This document shows positions 47,801 to 55,477 of a stretch of DNA of 64,000 bases, piece after piece. Under the pieces are notes generated by a model. The model was not told where the DNA came from. It saw nothing but the letters and a program-made list of their open reading frames with translations, and ran no database searches. The position numbers and the translations under genes are program-made. The DNA comes from Methanobacteriota archaeon (GTDB lineage: Archaea > Thermoplasmatota > Poseidoniia > Poseidoniales > Thalassarchaeaceae), in NCBI GenBank assembly GCA_018650285.1, contig JABIGF010000002.1, positions 121,991 to 185,990 of the forward strand, in the 5' to 3' direction. Each line of letters begins with the position of its first letter. The first letter of the stretch is position 1.

Positions 47801-47873
47801 TCAAGCAGAATTGACTTCACCAATCATTGTGAAACTCAAAGACCAAACTCTCGCTCCAGAAAATTTGGAATGA
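44850..47873 (+). CDS. SNF2-family DNA translocase
   Basis: 1007 residues from a TTG (44850 or the next codon). Helicase motifs: Q-like region then Walker A [9 protein letters not shown] (Lys78), DEAH box VDEAHH (Asp176), LTATPVN, and in the second lobe [37 protein letters not shown]. The layout matches RapA/HepA-type SNF2 proteins that move on DNA or remodel protein-DNA complexes. A long C-terminal region of about 400 residues beyond the helicase has no motif that I recognise. No methyltransferase, nuclease or phospholipase gene sits next to it, so a DISARM-type defence role is not supported. Confidence 0.9.
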   Translation: [1007 protein letters not shown]

Positions 47874-47887
47874 AGAGTGTTTTCTAT

Positions 47888-48412
47888 TTACTCTTCATCA
47901 TCAGAATCAATTGGGTCATAACCTTTCATCTTCAAACAAAGTTCTTGAGCAAACGGAGCAAGTGACTCTACGGTCTTCCCTTCCGGCTTCATTGCTCTTA
48001 CTAATTCCATTCTTGTCTCTTCATCTAATGAGACATCAAGTGCCGTTAATCTAGTACTCAATTCGTTTTGGATGCGTCCTCCTGTTCTATCCCAATCCAT
48101 CAATAATATGATTGCAGCCTCGCCATCAACAGAGTTTTTCAAACCATATGTTTCAAAAAGATATGCCACCAAACGATTCCGATCCCATCCGCGATTTATT
48201 TTTTCTATTTGACCAGAAAAACCCAATTTCCTCAAAGCAATAACGTCTTTTTTGCCTTCAACTAATATGGGACAATCACTTCCACCTAGGGATATTTCTC
48301 TGTTCCTAATCCGAGCCATGGCTAGCGCACGACCTGCGCGCTCAAATCGCTCATCACGAGTTGGGTTACCACCAACGCCTCCACGACGCATCCATCCTTT
48401 TTCTGAAGCCAT
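47888..48412 (-). CDS. Toprim-domain protein
   Basis: 174 residues from the ATG at 48412. After a basic N-terminus the Toprim core is ILVEGKKDVIALRKLG (catalytic Glu) and IILLMDWDRTGG (DxD motif). Toprim domains occur in primases, topoisomerases and RNase M5-type nucleases; this short form resembles the stand-alone archaeal Toprim proteins. It follows the DUF167 gene with a one-base gap. Confidence 0.85.
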   Translation of the reverse strand: MASEKGWMRRGGVGGNPTRDERFERAGRALAMARIRNREISLGGSDCPILVEGKKDVIALRKLGFSGQIEKINRGWDRNRLVAYLFETYGLKNSVDGEAAIILLMDWDRTGGRIQNELSTRLTALDVSLDEETRMELVRAMKPEGKTVESLAPFAQELCLKMKGYDPIDSDDEE

Positions 48413-48413
48413 G

Positions 48414-48734
48414 TTAACCCTCCAATAATTTTGTGATGATTTCATTGACTTCTTGCATCGTAATATCGGTTAACAAAATTCGCTTGCGCCGGTCTTTAGC
48501 ACCGGAATCTAGTTCCACTGATGATGATTTAATGTTGAATAATTCTGCCATGAGTGAAATCAATTCGCTGTTTGCTTCACCCTTTAGGGCGGGCGAAGTA
48601 ACTCTTACTTGCAAGCGTTTTCGCCATTCATTGACGGCAACAATTCCTCTTGTTGTAGAAGCTGGTTGTAACTCAATTGCGATTGAAACTTTGCCATCAG
48701 AAGAAATTGTAACTATTTCTGAAAGGTCTGCCAT
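48414..48734 (-). CDS. DUF167 (YggU-family) protein
   Basis: 106 residues from the ATG at 48734 (MADLSEIVTISSDG). Typical YggU motifs: VSIAIELQPASTT, RLQVRVTSPALKGEANSELI and VELDSGAKDRRKRILL. The fold is a small alpha/beta domain of unknown biochemical role. Upstream partner of the Toprim gene, probably one operon. Confidence 0.92.
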   Translation of the reverse strand: MADLSEIVTISSDGKVSIAIELQPASTTRGIVAVNEWRKRLQVRVTSPALKGEANSELISLMAELFNIKSSSVELDSGAKDRRKRILLTDITMQEVNEIITKLLEG

Positions 48735-48822
48735 CGTCTCCCACTCAATATACTCAAAAGTTGCATAGCATGAAAACAAAGCGGTTCAACTTTATTCAAT
48801 AAGGCAATTATTGTGAAATGAC

Positions 48823-49203
48823 TTAGTTGCCACTTGCTGCTAATTGCTCATCAATAATACGATACAATTCCTCACGACGGACTGGCTTTGGCACAAATGC
48901 ATCGCAACCAGCAGCATCCGCTTTGCGTCGGTCTTCAGGAGTGGTGAATGCTGTCACAGCAATAATTCTGCTATCGCGTACCAATGGATGGTCACGAATT
49001 GCTGTGGTTAACTGCAAACCATCAGTCCAAGGAAGTTGAATATCCATGAAAATTAAATCAAAAAATCCTGTTTGCAAAGCCTCGAATGCTTGGTTTGCAT
49101 CCTCTGCAACTTCAATGTCTGTGATCCCTTTTGCTTTGAGTAAAGCAAGCAGTAATCGGACATTTACTTGGTTGTCCTCAACCACCAACGCCCTGACACT
49201 CAT
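48823..49203 (-). CDS. Single-domain CheY-like response regulator
   Basis: 126 residues from the ATG at 49203. Receiver residues: acidic pair in VVEDN (Glu9, Asp10), phospho-acceptor Asp54 in FMDIQLP, Thr84 in VTAFT and Lys106 in PKPVRRE. No output domain is attached, and no histidine kinase gene is in the window. It is divergent from the cytochrome oxidase operon across 236 bases containing the inverted repeat. Confidence 0.94.
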   Translation of the reverse strand: MSVRALVVEDNQVNVRLLLALLKAKGITDIEVAEDANQAFEALQTGFFDLIFMDIQLPWTDGLQLTTAIRDHPLVRDSRIIAVTAFTTPEDRRKADAAGCDAFVPKPVRREELYRIIDEQLAASGN

Positions 49204-49284
49204 GACGCAGCCATAGCGCCATACCAATTCAACCTTTGGCGCGATGAGCCAAAATCCCTAATAAAAGCAAAATGAAAATGAATG

Positions 49285-49346
49285 CGCCCCGCACATGTTA
49301 GGTTTTGTTTTATCATATTTGATGTTAAACCTAACATGTTGGGGCG
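49285..49346. promoter_or_regulatory. Inverted repeat upstream of the oxidase operon (probable operator)
   Basis: ACATGTTAGGTTT at 49293-49305 is matched by its reverse complement AAACCTAACATGT at 49327-49339. CGCCCC (49285-49290) and GGGGCG (49341-49346) add outer pairing with one small asymmetry between. The arms flank a 21-base AT-rich centre. It lies 94-155 bases before the coxB ATG. The size and the ACATGT centre of each arm fit a dimeric regulator-binding site; no RNA terminator role is expected. Confidence 0.6.
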
Positions 49347-49371
49347 GCTAGGATATTGGTTATCCTCCTTA

Positions 49372-49385
49372 CCTTACATGTTGGG
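49372..49385 (+). promoter_or_regulatory. Third copy of the ACATGT half-site
   Basis: CCTTACATGTTGGG differs in one base from CCTAACATGTTGGG of the right arm of the inverted repeat, and follows it by about 45 bases in direct orientation. It may be an additional operator half-site closer to coxB. Confidence 0.45.
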
Positions 49386-49439
49386 TTTGGTCAATGCTTA
49401 ACTACGGACTGCATAACCGCGCACACGAGAGGGGTTGTC

Positions 49440-50084
49440 ATGGACGTCGGCGGTGCAGCATATAACGAATTATTTGACATATTTTGGGGGTGGTCAATTG
49501 TTGTCGGAATTATCGTCTTCGGTTGGCAATTACATCATTCATTCTTTTACCGTTCAAAGGACGGAGAAGTACCAAATGTAGACGCATTGAAAGTTGGAGA
49601 ATTTCCCCGCCACAACGACAATCTACAATTAGAATTAACTTGGATTATTCTTCCAACATTATTGATTCTCTATCTCACTTTTATTTCACTTGGCCCGGCT
49701 TCAGATGTTTGGGCAGATCCAGCAGATGTTGGAGTAGAAGGCGAAGATTACTTTGAAATTGGAATGACTGGCCAACAATGGTTCTGGGATTTTGATTGCC
49801 GAGAATTGAGTACTGACCTTTGTACCACTGGTGTAGATGAAGAAACTGGCTTAACCAAACTAATTGTCAAGAAAGATGTAGTTTACAGATTTAATTTAAC
49901 TTCGGAAGATGTGATACATGCACCATTCCTTGTTCAATGGGGCGCGAAAGAAGACGCTGTGCCAGGACTATACACTTCAATGTGGGTAACCCCAGATATG
50001 ACTGGAGAATTCTTCATTGACTGCGCAGAATTCTGTGGCGACGACCACTCATATATGACTGCAATTCTTGAGGTTCACGTGTGA
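49440..50084 (+). CDS. coxB: Cytochrome c oxidase subunit II
   Basis: 214 residues from the ATG at 49440, with GAGAGGGG upstream; the frame extends to 49356. Two TM helices near the N-terminus (LFDIFWGWSIVVGIIVFGW; TWIILPTLLILYLTFI) precede the CuA cupredoxin domain. The CuA ligands are in HAPFLVQWGAK-type His and CAEFCGDDHSYM (C-x3-C-x3-H-x2-M), all present. It accepts electrons and passes them to subunit I. First gene of the oxidase operon. Confidence 0.96.
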   Translation: MDVGGAAYNELFDIFWGWSIVVGIIVFGWQLHHSFFYRSKDGEVPNVDALKVGEFPRHNDNLQLELTWIILPTLLILYLTFISLGPASDVWADPADVGVEGEDYFEIGMTGQQWFWDFDCRELSTDLCTTGVDEETGLTKLIVKKDVVYRFNLTSEDVIHAPFLVQWGAKEDAVPGLYTSMWVTPDMTGEFFIDCAEFCGDDHSYMTAILEVHV

Positions 50085-50094
50085 GGTGATGATG

Positions 50095-52410
50095 ATGAAA
50101 ACAAATAAACGATTTATTGCAATTATTTGCTTATTGGCCTTTGCTCTTGTAATGGCACCAACATTTGAAGCACGAAGTGGTGGAATTACCAATGTTGACT
50201 CAGGATGTACCTGTCACACTTCAACTAGTTCTGGAGATGTTTCGCCATTCATGACTCTCGCCAATGGGTCAGCACTCCCTGATACTTACAACGCAAATGA
50301 GGTTTACACATTCGCGTTCGGATTTACTGGTGGCCCAGGAGATGTGGCTGCTGGAACTCAAGATAACATGGGTGGATTCAATCTTGTTGCATCAAAGGGT
50401 GATTTAGCATCCCTTGGTGATTTTACAACCATGACTGCTGGTCAACTCACGCACACGCCCGCGGGTAACGACCAAGTGAATTGGACTGTTGAATGGACAG
50501 CCCCAAGTAGTGGTAGTGTTGATTTCCAGTTGACTGTCAACTCAGTCAATGGTGATGGCAGCCAAAGCGATGATGACCATTGGGCTCAATCTACATTCTC
50601 AATGGGAGCAGTTGGAGGTAGTGGTGATGAAACCGAACCCGCAGATGGTTTGACCGTTCTTTTCTCAGCGCTTCTTCTCGTCGCAAGTTTGCTAATAATT
50701 GCTGTAGTCTATGTATTCTACAGAAATAATCCTAGTGCATTTAGTTGGGAGTCATTCAAGCCATGGATTGCAGGATGGTTGACAAGTACTGACCACAAAA
50801 AGGTTGGAACTCTTTACTTCGTTGCAGGACTCTTCTACTTCGTTGTCGGTGGTGTGATTGCATTGCTTATGAGAATTCAATTAGCCGTCCCCGGTAATGA
50901 CTTCTTGACTCAAGATGAATACAATCAATTCTTTACATTACATGGAACTGTAATGATTTTCTTGGCTGCTATGCCACTAATCAATGGTTTCGCAAACTGG
51001 ATTGTGCCCCTACAAATTGGAGCAAGAGATTTGGCATTCCCCCGAATCAATGCAATGGCATTTTGGCTCAATCCGGTTGCTTCAGTACTTATCCTAACTG
51101 GCGTCTTCTCAGGTAATGCTGCTGACGTTGGCTGGACTGGATACCAACCAATCACTTCGTGGCCAGGCACACATTCCGGCGCTACATTTTGGTTGGCTGG
51201 ACAAATTATGCTAGTTGCATCTTCCACATTAGCTGGAATCAACTTCATCACCACGATTGCAACAATGCGGGCACCGGGAATGGGTTGGATGCAAATGCCA
51301 CTATTCACTTGGTCAATTCTAGTTTCAGTGATGTGCCTATTCATCTCAATCCCTGCATTTGGCATTGGATTGATTGAAGCATTCCTTGATAGGACAATAT
51401 CTACTGCATTCTTCAATACTTCAGCAGGAGGAGATCCTGTTCTTTGGCAGCACTTGTTTTGGTACTTTGGACACCCTGAAGTTTATGTCGTTATTATCCC
51501 AGCATTTGGAATTATTTCTGAAACTCTAGCTACAAGCGCCCGTCGTGCAATCTTTGGATACAAGTCGATGGTTTTAGCAATGGCTGGAATTGGGTTCGTT
51601 TCGTTCCTTGTTTATGGCCACCACATGCTAACAAGCGGTATGTCACCTTGGCTACGATTCGTAATGATGATTACAACAATGTTTGTGGCAATTCCGACTG
51701 GTATTAAAATTTTCAATTGGTTGAAGACTATGCATGGAGGTTCACTAGTATATCGAACTCACACACTATGGTCACTCGGGTTCCTAGTAACCTTCACACT
51801 TGGTGGTATTTCAGGGATGTTTTTCCCATCGATAGCCATGAACACACATATGCATGAAACTTACTTCGTTATTGCTCACTTCCACTATGTATTGGTTGGT
51901 GGTGTAGTCTTTGCACTATTCGCTGCAATTTACTACTGGTTCCCAAAGATGAGTGGGCGCATGATGGATGAGCGCCTTGGAGTGCTTCACTTCCTAATCG
52001 CATTCATCTCATACAATGGCCTATTCTGGCCAATGCACAAGTTGGGACTCTGGGGAATGACACGCCGTCACCACACCTACTTCCTGCAAGCAAATGAATA
52101 CAGTGATGTGATTGGAACTCTGCCTGCAGAAGCATCAGGTTGGAATATGTTCATCACAATCAATGCATTTGTGTTTGGACTTTCAACTCTAATCATGGTA
52201 GTTAACATGATTATGACTTTGTTTAAGGGTAAAAAAGCACCAGCAGACCCATGGGGTGGCTGGTCGTTTGAATGGCTTGTTTCTTCACCGCCACCTACTC
52301 CCTCATTTGATGAGTTGCCAATTCTTATTGATGTTAATGAGACCGATGAAGCAAAGCCAAACTGGCTGATGAAATTGATGGTCCCAGATGATGAGGAGGT
52401 GATGTATTGA
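50095..52410 (+). CDS. coxA: Haem-copper oxidase subunit I with extra N-terminal domain
   Basis: 771 residues from the ATG at 50095; GAGGTG lies upstream, with other ATGs immediately before. Residues about 1-175 form a signal peptide, a secreted beta domain with GCTCHT, and a linker to a TM helix (VLFSALLLVASLLIIAVVYV). The oxidase core follows: HGTVMIFLAAMP (haem ligand), GARDLAFPRINAMAFW, WYFGHPEVYVVIIPAFG with the cross-linked His-Tyr pair, GHHMLTSG (CuB) and THMHETYFVIAHFHYVL. HPEVY and the Asp in GARDLAFP make it A-type. The subunit is the proton-pumping O2-reducing core. Confidence 0.95.
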   Translation: MKTNKRFIAIICLLAFALVMAPTFEARSGGITNVDSGCTCHTSTSSGDVSPFMTLANGSALPDTYNANEVYTFAFGFTGGPGDVAAGTQDNMGGFNLVASKGDLASLGDFTTMTAGQLTHTPAGNDQVNWTVEWTAPSSGSVDFQLTVNSVNGDGSQSDDDHWAQSTFSMGAVGGSGDETEPADGLTVLFSALLLVASLLIIAVVYVFYRNNPSAFSWESFKPWIAGWLTSTDHKKVGTLYFVAGLFYFVVGGVIALLMRIQLAVPGNDFLTQDEYNQFFTLHGTVMIFLAAMPLINGFANWIVPLQIGARDLAFPRINAMAFWLNPVASVLILTGVFSGNAADVGWTGYQPITSWPGTHSGATFWLAGQIMLVASSTLAGINFITTIATMRAPGMGWMQMPLFTWSILVSVMCLFISIPAFGIGLIEAFLDRTISTAFFNTSAGGDPVLWQHLFWYFGHPEVYVVIIPAFGIISETLATSARRAIFGYKSMVLAMAGIGFVSFLVYGHHMLTSGMSPWLRFVMMITTMFVAIPTGIKIFNWLKTMHGGSLVYRTHTLWSLGFLVTFTLGGISGMFFPSIAMNTHMHETYFVIAHFHYVLVGGVVFALFAAIYYWFPKMSGRMMDERLGVLHFLIAFISYNGLFWPMHKLGLWGMTRRHHTYFLQANEYSDVIGTLPAEASGWNMFITINAFVFGLSTLIMVVNMIMTLFKGKKAPADPWGGWSFEWLVSSPPPTPSFDELPILIDVNETDEAKPNWLMKLMVPDDEEVMY

Positions 52411-53600
52411 GCGATGAATATGTTACAGTAGATGGTGTACGCGAAATTGTCCGTGAAGAACTCAGGGATCACGGAATCACCAAGCAAAAGGCAACACCTG
52501 CTCCTAAGAAGGATTCACATGATGACCACGATGGCCACCATCACATCAACGGTTGGGGTCCTCATGACTGGGAACATGGTGCACCTCACAACAGTTGGGC
52601 ACCAATCATTATGTCTCTTGGAATTGGTGTATTCCTCTTTTCATTCGCATCAACTTTTGCAATGAATGAGAGCATGAACAATTATGTTTTCAGTGCTGGC
52701 AGTTTACCAATGGTCTTTGTTGGTTTTGCAATTATTTCTGCTGGATTACTTGTTTGGTGGCGCCAAGATCTTGCCTTTGATGGCCACTACGAGCCAAAGG
52801 CCACAGGAGTACCATTCCAAAATATTGACATCCGCAAAGTTGGAATGTGGGTCTTCTTAATGTCAGAGATGATGGTTTTCTCAAGCCTCTTCTCCACATA
52901 CATACGTTACCGCCTAGGTACTGAATCATGTCAAGTCATCCTTGACAACCACAATACATATTCGAATGGTTTGCCTTTCTCACCGGGTGATGCTTGCTGG
53001 GTTCCAGCATCGTATTTCATCGCAGGAAGCCACTCTGAGTCGTGGACTCTATCATTAGGCGGAGTTGGTTTACCAGATACTCTTGTACCTGGAGCAATCA
53101 ACACCTTTGCCCTAATCATATCATCATTCACAGTAGTTATGGCGCTTAAGACTGCAAAGCGAGAAGATATGACTTCAACAGAGCGTAGCAAGAAGGTTAG
53201 AAATTACTTGGCAGCAACTTGGGTATTAGCAGTAATGTTCCTTGTCTTCAAGATGGTTGAATGGTTCATCGGATTCAACATTGGTCCATTCCACGCACCA
53301 AGTTTGATGGAAGATGGTTTCACTATTCACAATGAGTTGTACAGCTTTGCTGGTGCAGGACATGATGGTGGCCATATTGATGTGAACCTAAGACTATCAG
53401 CAGCGACTTTCTTTGTTGCAACAGGAACACACGGTGCTCACGTGTTTGCAGGAATTATTGGTCTAACATACATGACCTACAAAGCACACAAGGGCGGATA
53501 TAATCCAGACAGTGCAGAATCCATTGAGTACTTCGGTCTCTATTGGCACTTTGTCGATTTGGTTTGGGTGTTGGTATTCCCTGCATTTTATCTGTATTAA
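52407..53600 (+). CDS. coxC: Haem-copper oxidase subunit III
   Basis: 397 residues from a TTG at 52407, overlapping coxA by 4 bases, with GGAGGTGATG upstream. About seven TM helices. The conserved positions include MSEMMVFSS (the family Glu) and THGAHVFAGIIGL. The N-terminus has a His/Asp-rich stretch (DSHDDHDGHHHINGW) before the first TM, and a long loop with two cysteines lies between TM3 and TM4. It stabilises subunit I. Confidence 0.92.
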   Translation: MSDEYVTVDGVREIVREELRDHGITKQKATPAPKKDSHDDHDGHHHINGWGPHDWEHGAPHNSWAPIIMSLGIGVFLFSFASTFAMNESMNNYVFSAGSLPMVFVGFAIISAGLLVWWRQDLAFDGHYEPKATGVPFQNIDIRKVGMWVFLMSEMMVFSSLFSTYIRYRLGTESCQVILDNHNTYSNGLPFSPGDACWVPASYFIAGSHSESWTLSLGGVGLPDTLVPGAINTFALIISSFTVVMALKTAKREDMTSTERSKKVRNYLAATWVLAVMFLVFKMVEWFIGFNIGPFHAPSLMEDGFTIHNELYSFAGAGHDGGHIDVNLRLSAATFFVATGTHGAHVFAGIIGLTYMTYKAHKGGYNPDSAESIEYFGLYWHFVDLVWVLVFPAFYLY

Positions 53601-53612
53601 GGAGGAATGAGA

Positions 53613-53939
53613 ATGAGTCACAAAATTTTAGGAAAAGACGCGTACAACATGAATTTTGCAATGCTAATGATTCTAACAGCTGTTGAAGTTGGAGCAGTTG
53701 CTGCATCTGTGCAGGGCGGGATTGGCCCAGAAATGGTTATCCTTGTTCTTGTATCAATTGGAGCAATTAAGTTCCTAGGAATTGCCTTCGTCTTCATGCA
53801 TCTAAGAATGGAAGCTGACAGTAATATTTTGACACTGACAGCACTCTTCCCAGTATTCTTCATTCTTGTAATGATAATTGCAATTGCACTTACAAGTCCA
53901 GCAGCACCAGACAGCCTACCGTCTTGGTGTAGATTCTGA
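53613..53939 (+). CDS. Cytochrome c oxidase subunit IV (CoxD-like)
   Basis: 108 residues from the ATG at 53613, seven bases after GGAGG; a second ATG is 6 bases before. Three TM helices: MNFAMLMILTAVEVGAVAA, VILVLVSIGAIKFLGIAFVF ending MHLRME, and LFPVFFILVMIIAIALT. The helix with KxxGIAFVFMHL matches the prokaryotic COX4 family. Last gene of the oxidase operon. Confidence 0.88.
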   Translation: MSHKILGKDAYNMNFAMLMILTAVEVGAVAASVQGGIGPEMVILVLVSIGAIKFLGIAFVFMHLRMEADSNILTLTALFPVFFILVMIIAIALTSPAAPDSLPSWCRF

Positions 53940-54007
53940 ATAAACTGCTTAGCAGTACAAGCCTAATCTAAGGCCACATTTGCTTTACAACCTAGTTGAA
54001 AATATGC

Positions 54008-54014
54008 AAAAAAA
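54008..54014 (-). terminator. T-run downstream of tRNA-Ser
   Basis: On the minus strand TTTTTTT lies about 11 bases past the tRNA-Ser 3' end, consistent with archaeal U-tract termination. Confidence 0.5.
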
Positions 54015-54024
54015 GGCGACAAGG

Positions 54025-54107
54025 CGCGAACGGAGAGATTCGAACTCTCGCGACACGAGGTCACCGGATTTCAAATCCGGCGCGATACCAGGCTATGCGA
54101 CGTCCGC
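54025..54107 (-). tRNA. tRNA-Ser (anticodon UGA)
   Basis: On the minus strand GCGGACG pairs with CGTTCGC (one G-U). Anticodon stem CCGGA/TCCGG closes loop TTTGAAA with anticodon TGA. A long class II variable arm and T arm GAGAG-TTCGAAT-CTCTC follow, and the discriminator is G as for serine. CCA is not fully encoded (CCT follows). It sits between the oxidase operon and the SCO gene. Confidence 0.95.
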
Positions 54108-54257
54108 AGCAAGGCAGCCGACCGGCTCTTCGTTCTTGAACCGAATGGTCAAGGATGAATGTCAAATGAATTGCAGTGCAATATCCACTCTTTGTCAATT
54201 CATGTTTGGAAATATCTTCTCACACAGATTATAAGGTAGTGATTCAGCCGAAGGAAT

Positions 54258-55403
54258 ATGCGCAGAATTGTAGTGATGATGTTAGCAGGTGCGCTAATGT
54301 TTACTGGATGTCTTGGGAGTGGTGATACTCAAGAAGATATCAGTTTCAATGGATTAGAATACAATCCACCTGTTCAAGCACCAGATTTTACACTAACAGA
54401 TCAAGATGGTAATCCTGTATCGCTTTCCGAATTTGATGGAAAAGTAATGGTGGTTGCATTCACCTATACTCACTGCCCTGATGTCTGCCCTGTTATTGAA
54501 GCGAATATGAAATACATGCAAGGAGAATTAGGAGAGTCATACAATGAAGATGTGGCCTACCTATCTATCTCAATTGACCCATTACGAGATACACCTGAAG
54601 TATTGGCACAATACGTCGAAGAAAATGGATTTGAATGGCCTCACCTAACCTCTTATGACTATGAAATGTTGAAGGAAGTTTGGAATGGTTGGGGTGTTGC
54701 AGTCAATTCGTCAATGATTGATGACCACGTTAATGGTGCAATGAATATGACTGACGAGGGAGTAATTCATTCAATGATTACAATGATGCCAGATAACAGC
54801 ACCTCTGAATATGAAGTCAATAGCACTCATCTACCAGAAAATGCAACCGGTTGGAATCTCACAACGATGGGTTTCAACATGAATAATGTTTCACTTAATT
54901 CATCTACACACGCCCAATATGGAAACCAGGTCCATGGCATTAATGGAGTAGATTCTCCATCTGATTACTCTTGGTGGTGGAGCCTCTATGTATGGAATAG
55001 TACAAACTCAAGTTGGGAAGAGAGTCAAGTAGGTGTTGATGGGATTTCTATTTCCAATGACCAAACACATATTGCTTGGGTTGCAAGTAATTCAAACATC
55101 TCCAATCTACCAACGCCTGCATCTGAAATATGCGGTGGCCATGGATCGATAATGGGTGAAGGCGGTGGCGCCCATTGCATGTGTGAAGACGGGTACAAAC
55201 GTGATGGAAATAATCAACTAACATGTATTCCTGAAGATGAAGAAGGTGCAAATGAAAATACTGGAGAGGCCGAAGATGAATACAATGTTGGACACAGTAC
55301 TGTCACTTTTATTCTTGACAGAGAGGGATACAAGCGAGTTGCTTGGGTCGGTTCTGACTGGAATGCCGACGAATTCCTTGAAGACATTCAAGCATTGATT
55401 TGA
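54258..55403 (+). CDS. SCO1/SenC-type copper chaperone lipoprotein with a large insertion
   Basis: 381 residues. Lipobox FTGC, acylated Cys18. A thioredoxin-like SCO domain has CPDVC (Cys73, Cys77) and the conserved His346 in GHSTVTFILDREG; both are the copper ligands of SCO proteins. Between them lies an insertion of roughly 180 residues (about 150-335) with many Asn/Ser sequons and a Cys-rich EGF-like knot (GAHCMCEDGYKRDG). It is next to the oxidase operon, so it probably delivers copper to CuA. Confidence 0.9.
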   Translation: MRRIVVMMLAGALMFTGCLGSGDTQEDISFNGLEYNPPVQAPDFTLTDQDGNPVSLSEFDGKVMVVAFTYTHCPDVCPVIEANMKYMQGELGESYNEDVAYLSISIDPLRDTPEVLAQYVEENGFEWPHLTSYDYEMLKEVWNGWGVAVNSSMIDDHVNGAMNMTDEGVIHSMITMMPDNSTSEYEVNSTHLPENATGWNLTTMGFNMNNVSLNSSTHAQYGNQVHGINGVDSPSDYSWWWSLYVWNSTNSSWEESQVGVDGISISNDQTHIAWVASNSNISNLPTPASEICGGHGSIMGEGGGAHCMCEDGYKRDGNNQLTCIPEDEEGANENTGEAEDEYNVGHSTVTFILDREGYKRVAWVGSDWNADEFLEDIQALI

Positions 55404-55477
55404 ATATTCACATTAACTCAAATTGCACCATTAAATGACTCGCAAGCGTCAACTACTCCGCCACACTTCGCCATTAC

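Noticed and set aside
44850-47873. SNF2 helicase as part of a defence island (DISARM-like)
   Set aside because: No methyltransferase, nuclease, phospholipase or drmB-type gene is nearby; the neighbours are Lrp, Toprim and DUF167 genes.
50095-50300. GCTCH in the CoxA N-terminal domain as a c-type haem site
   Set aside because: Haem attachment needs CxxCH; here only one residue separates the cysteines.
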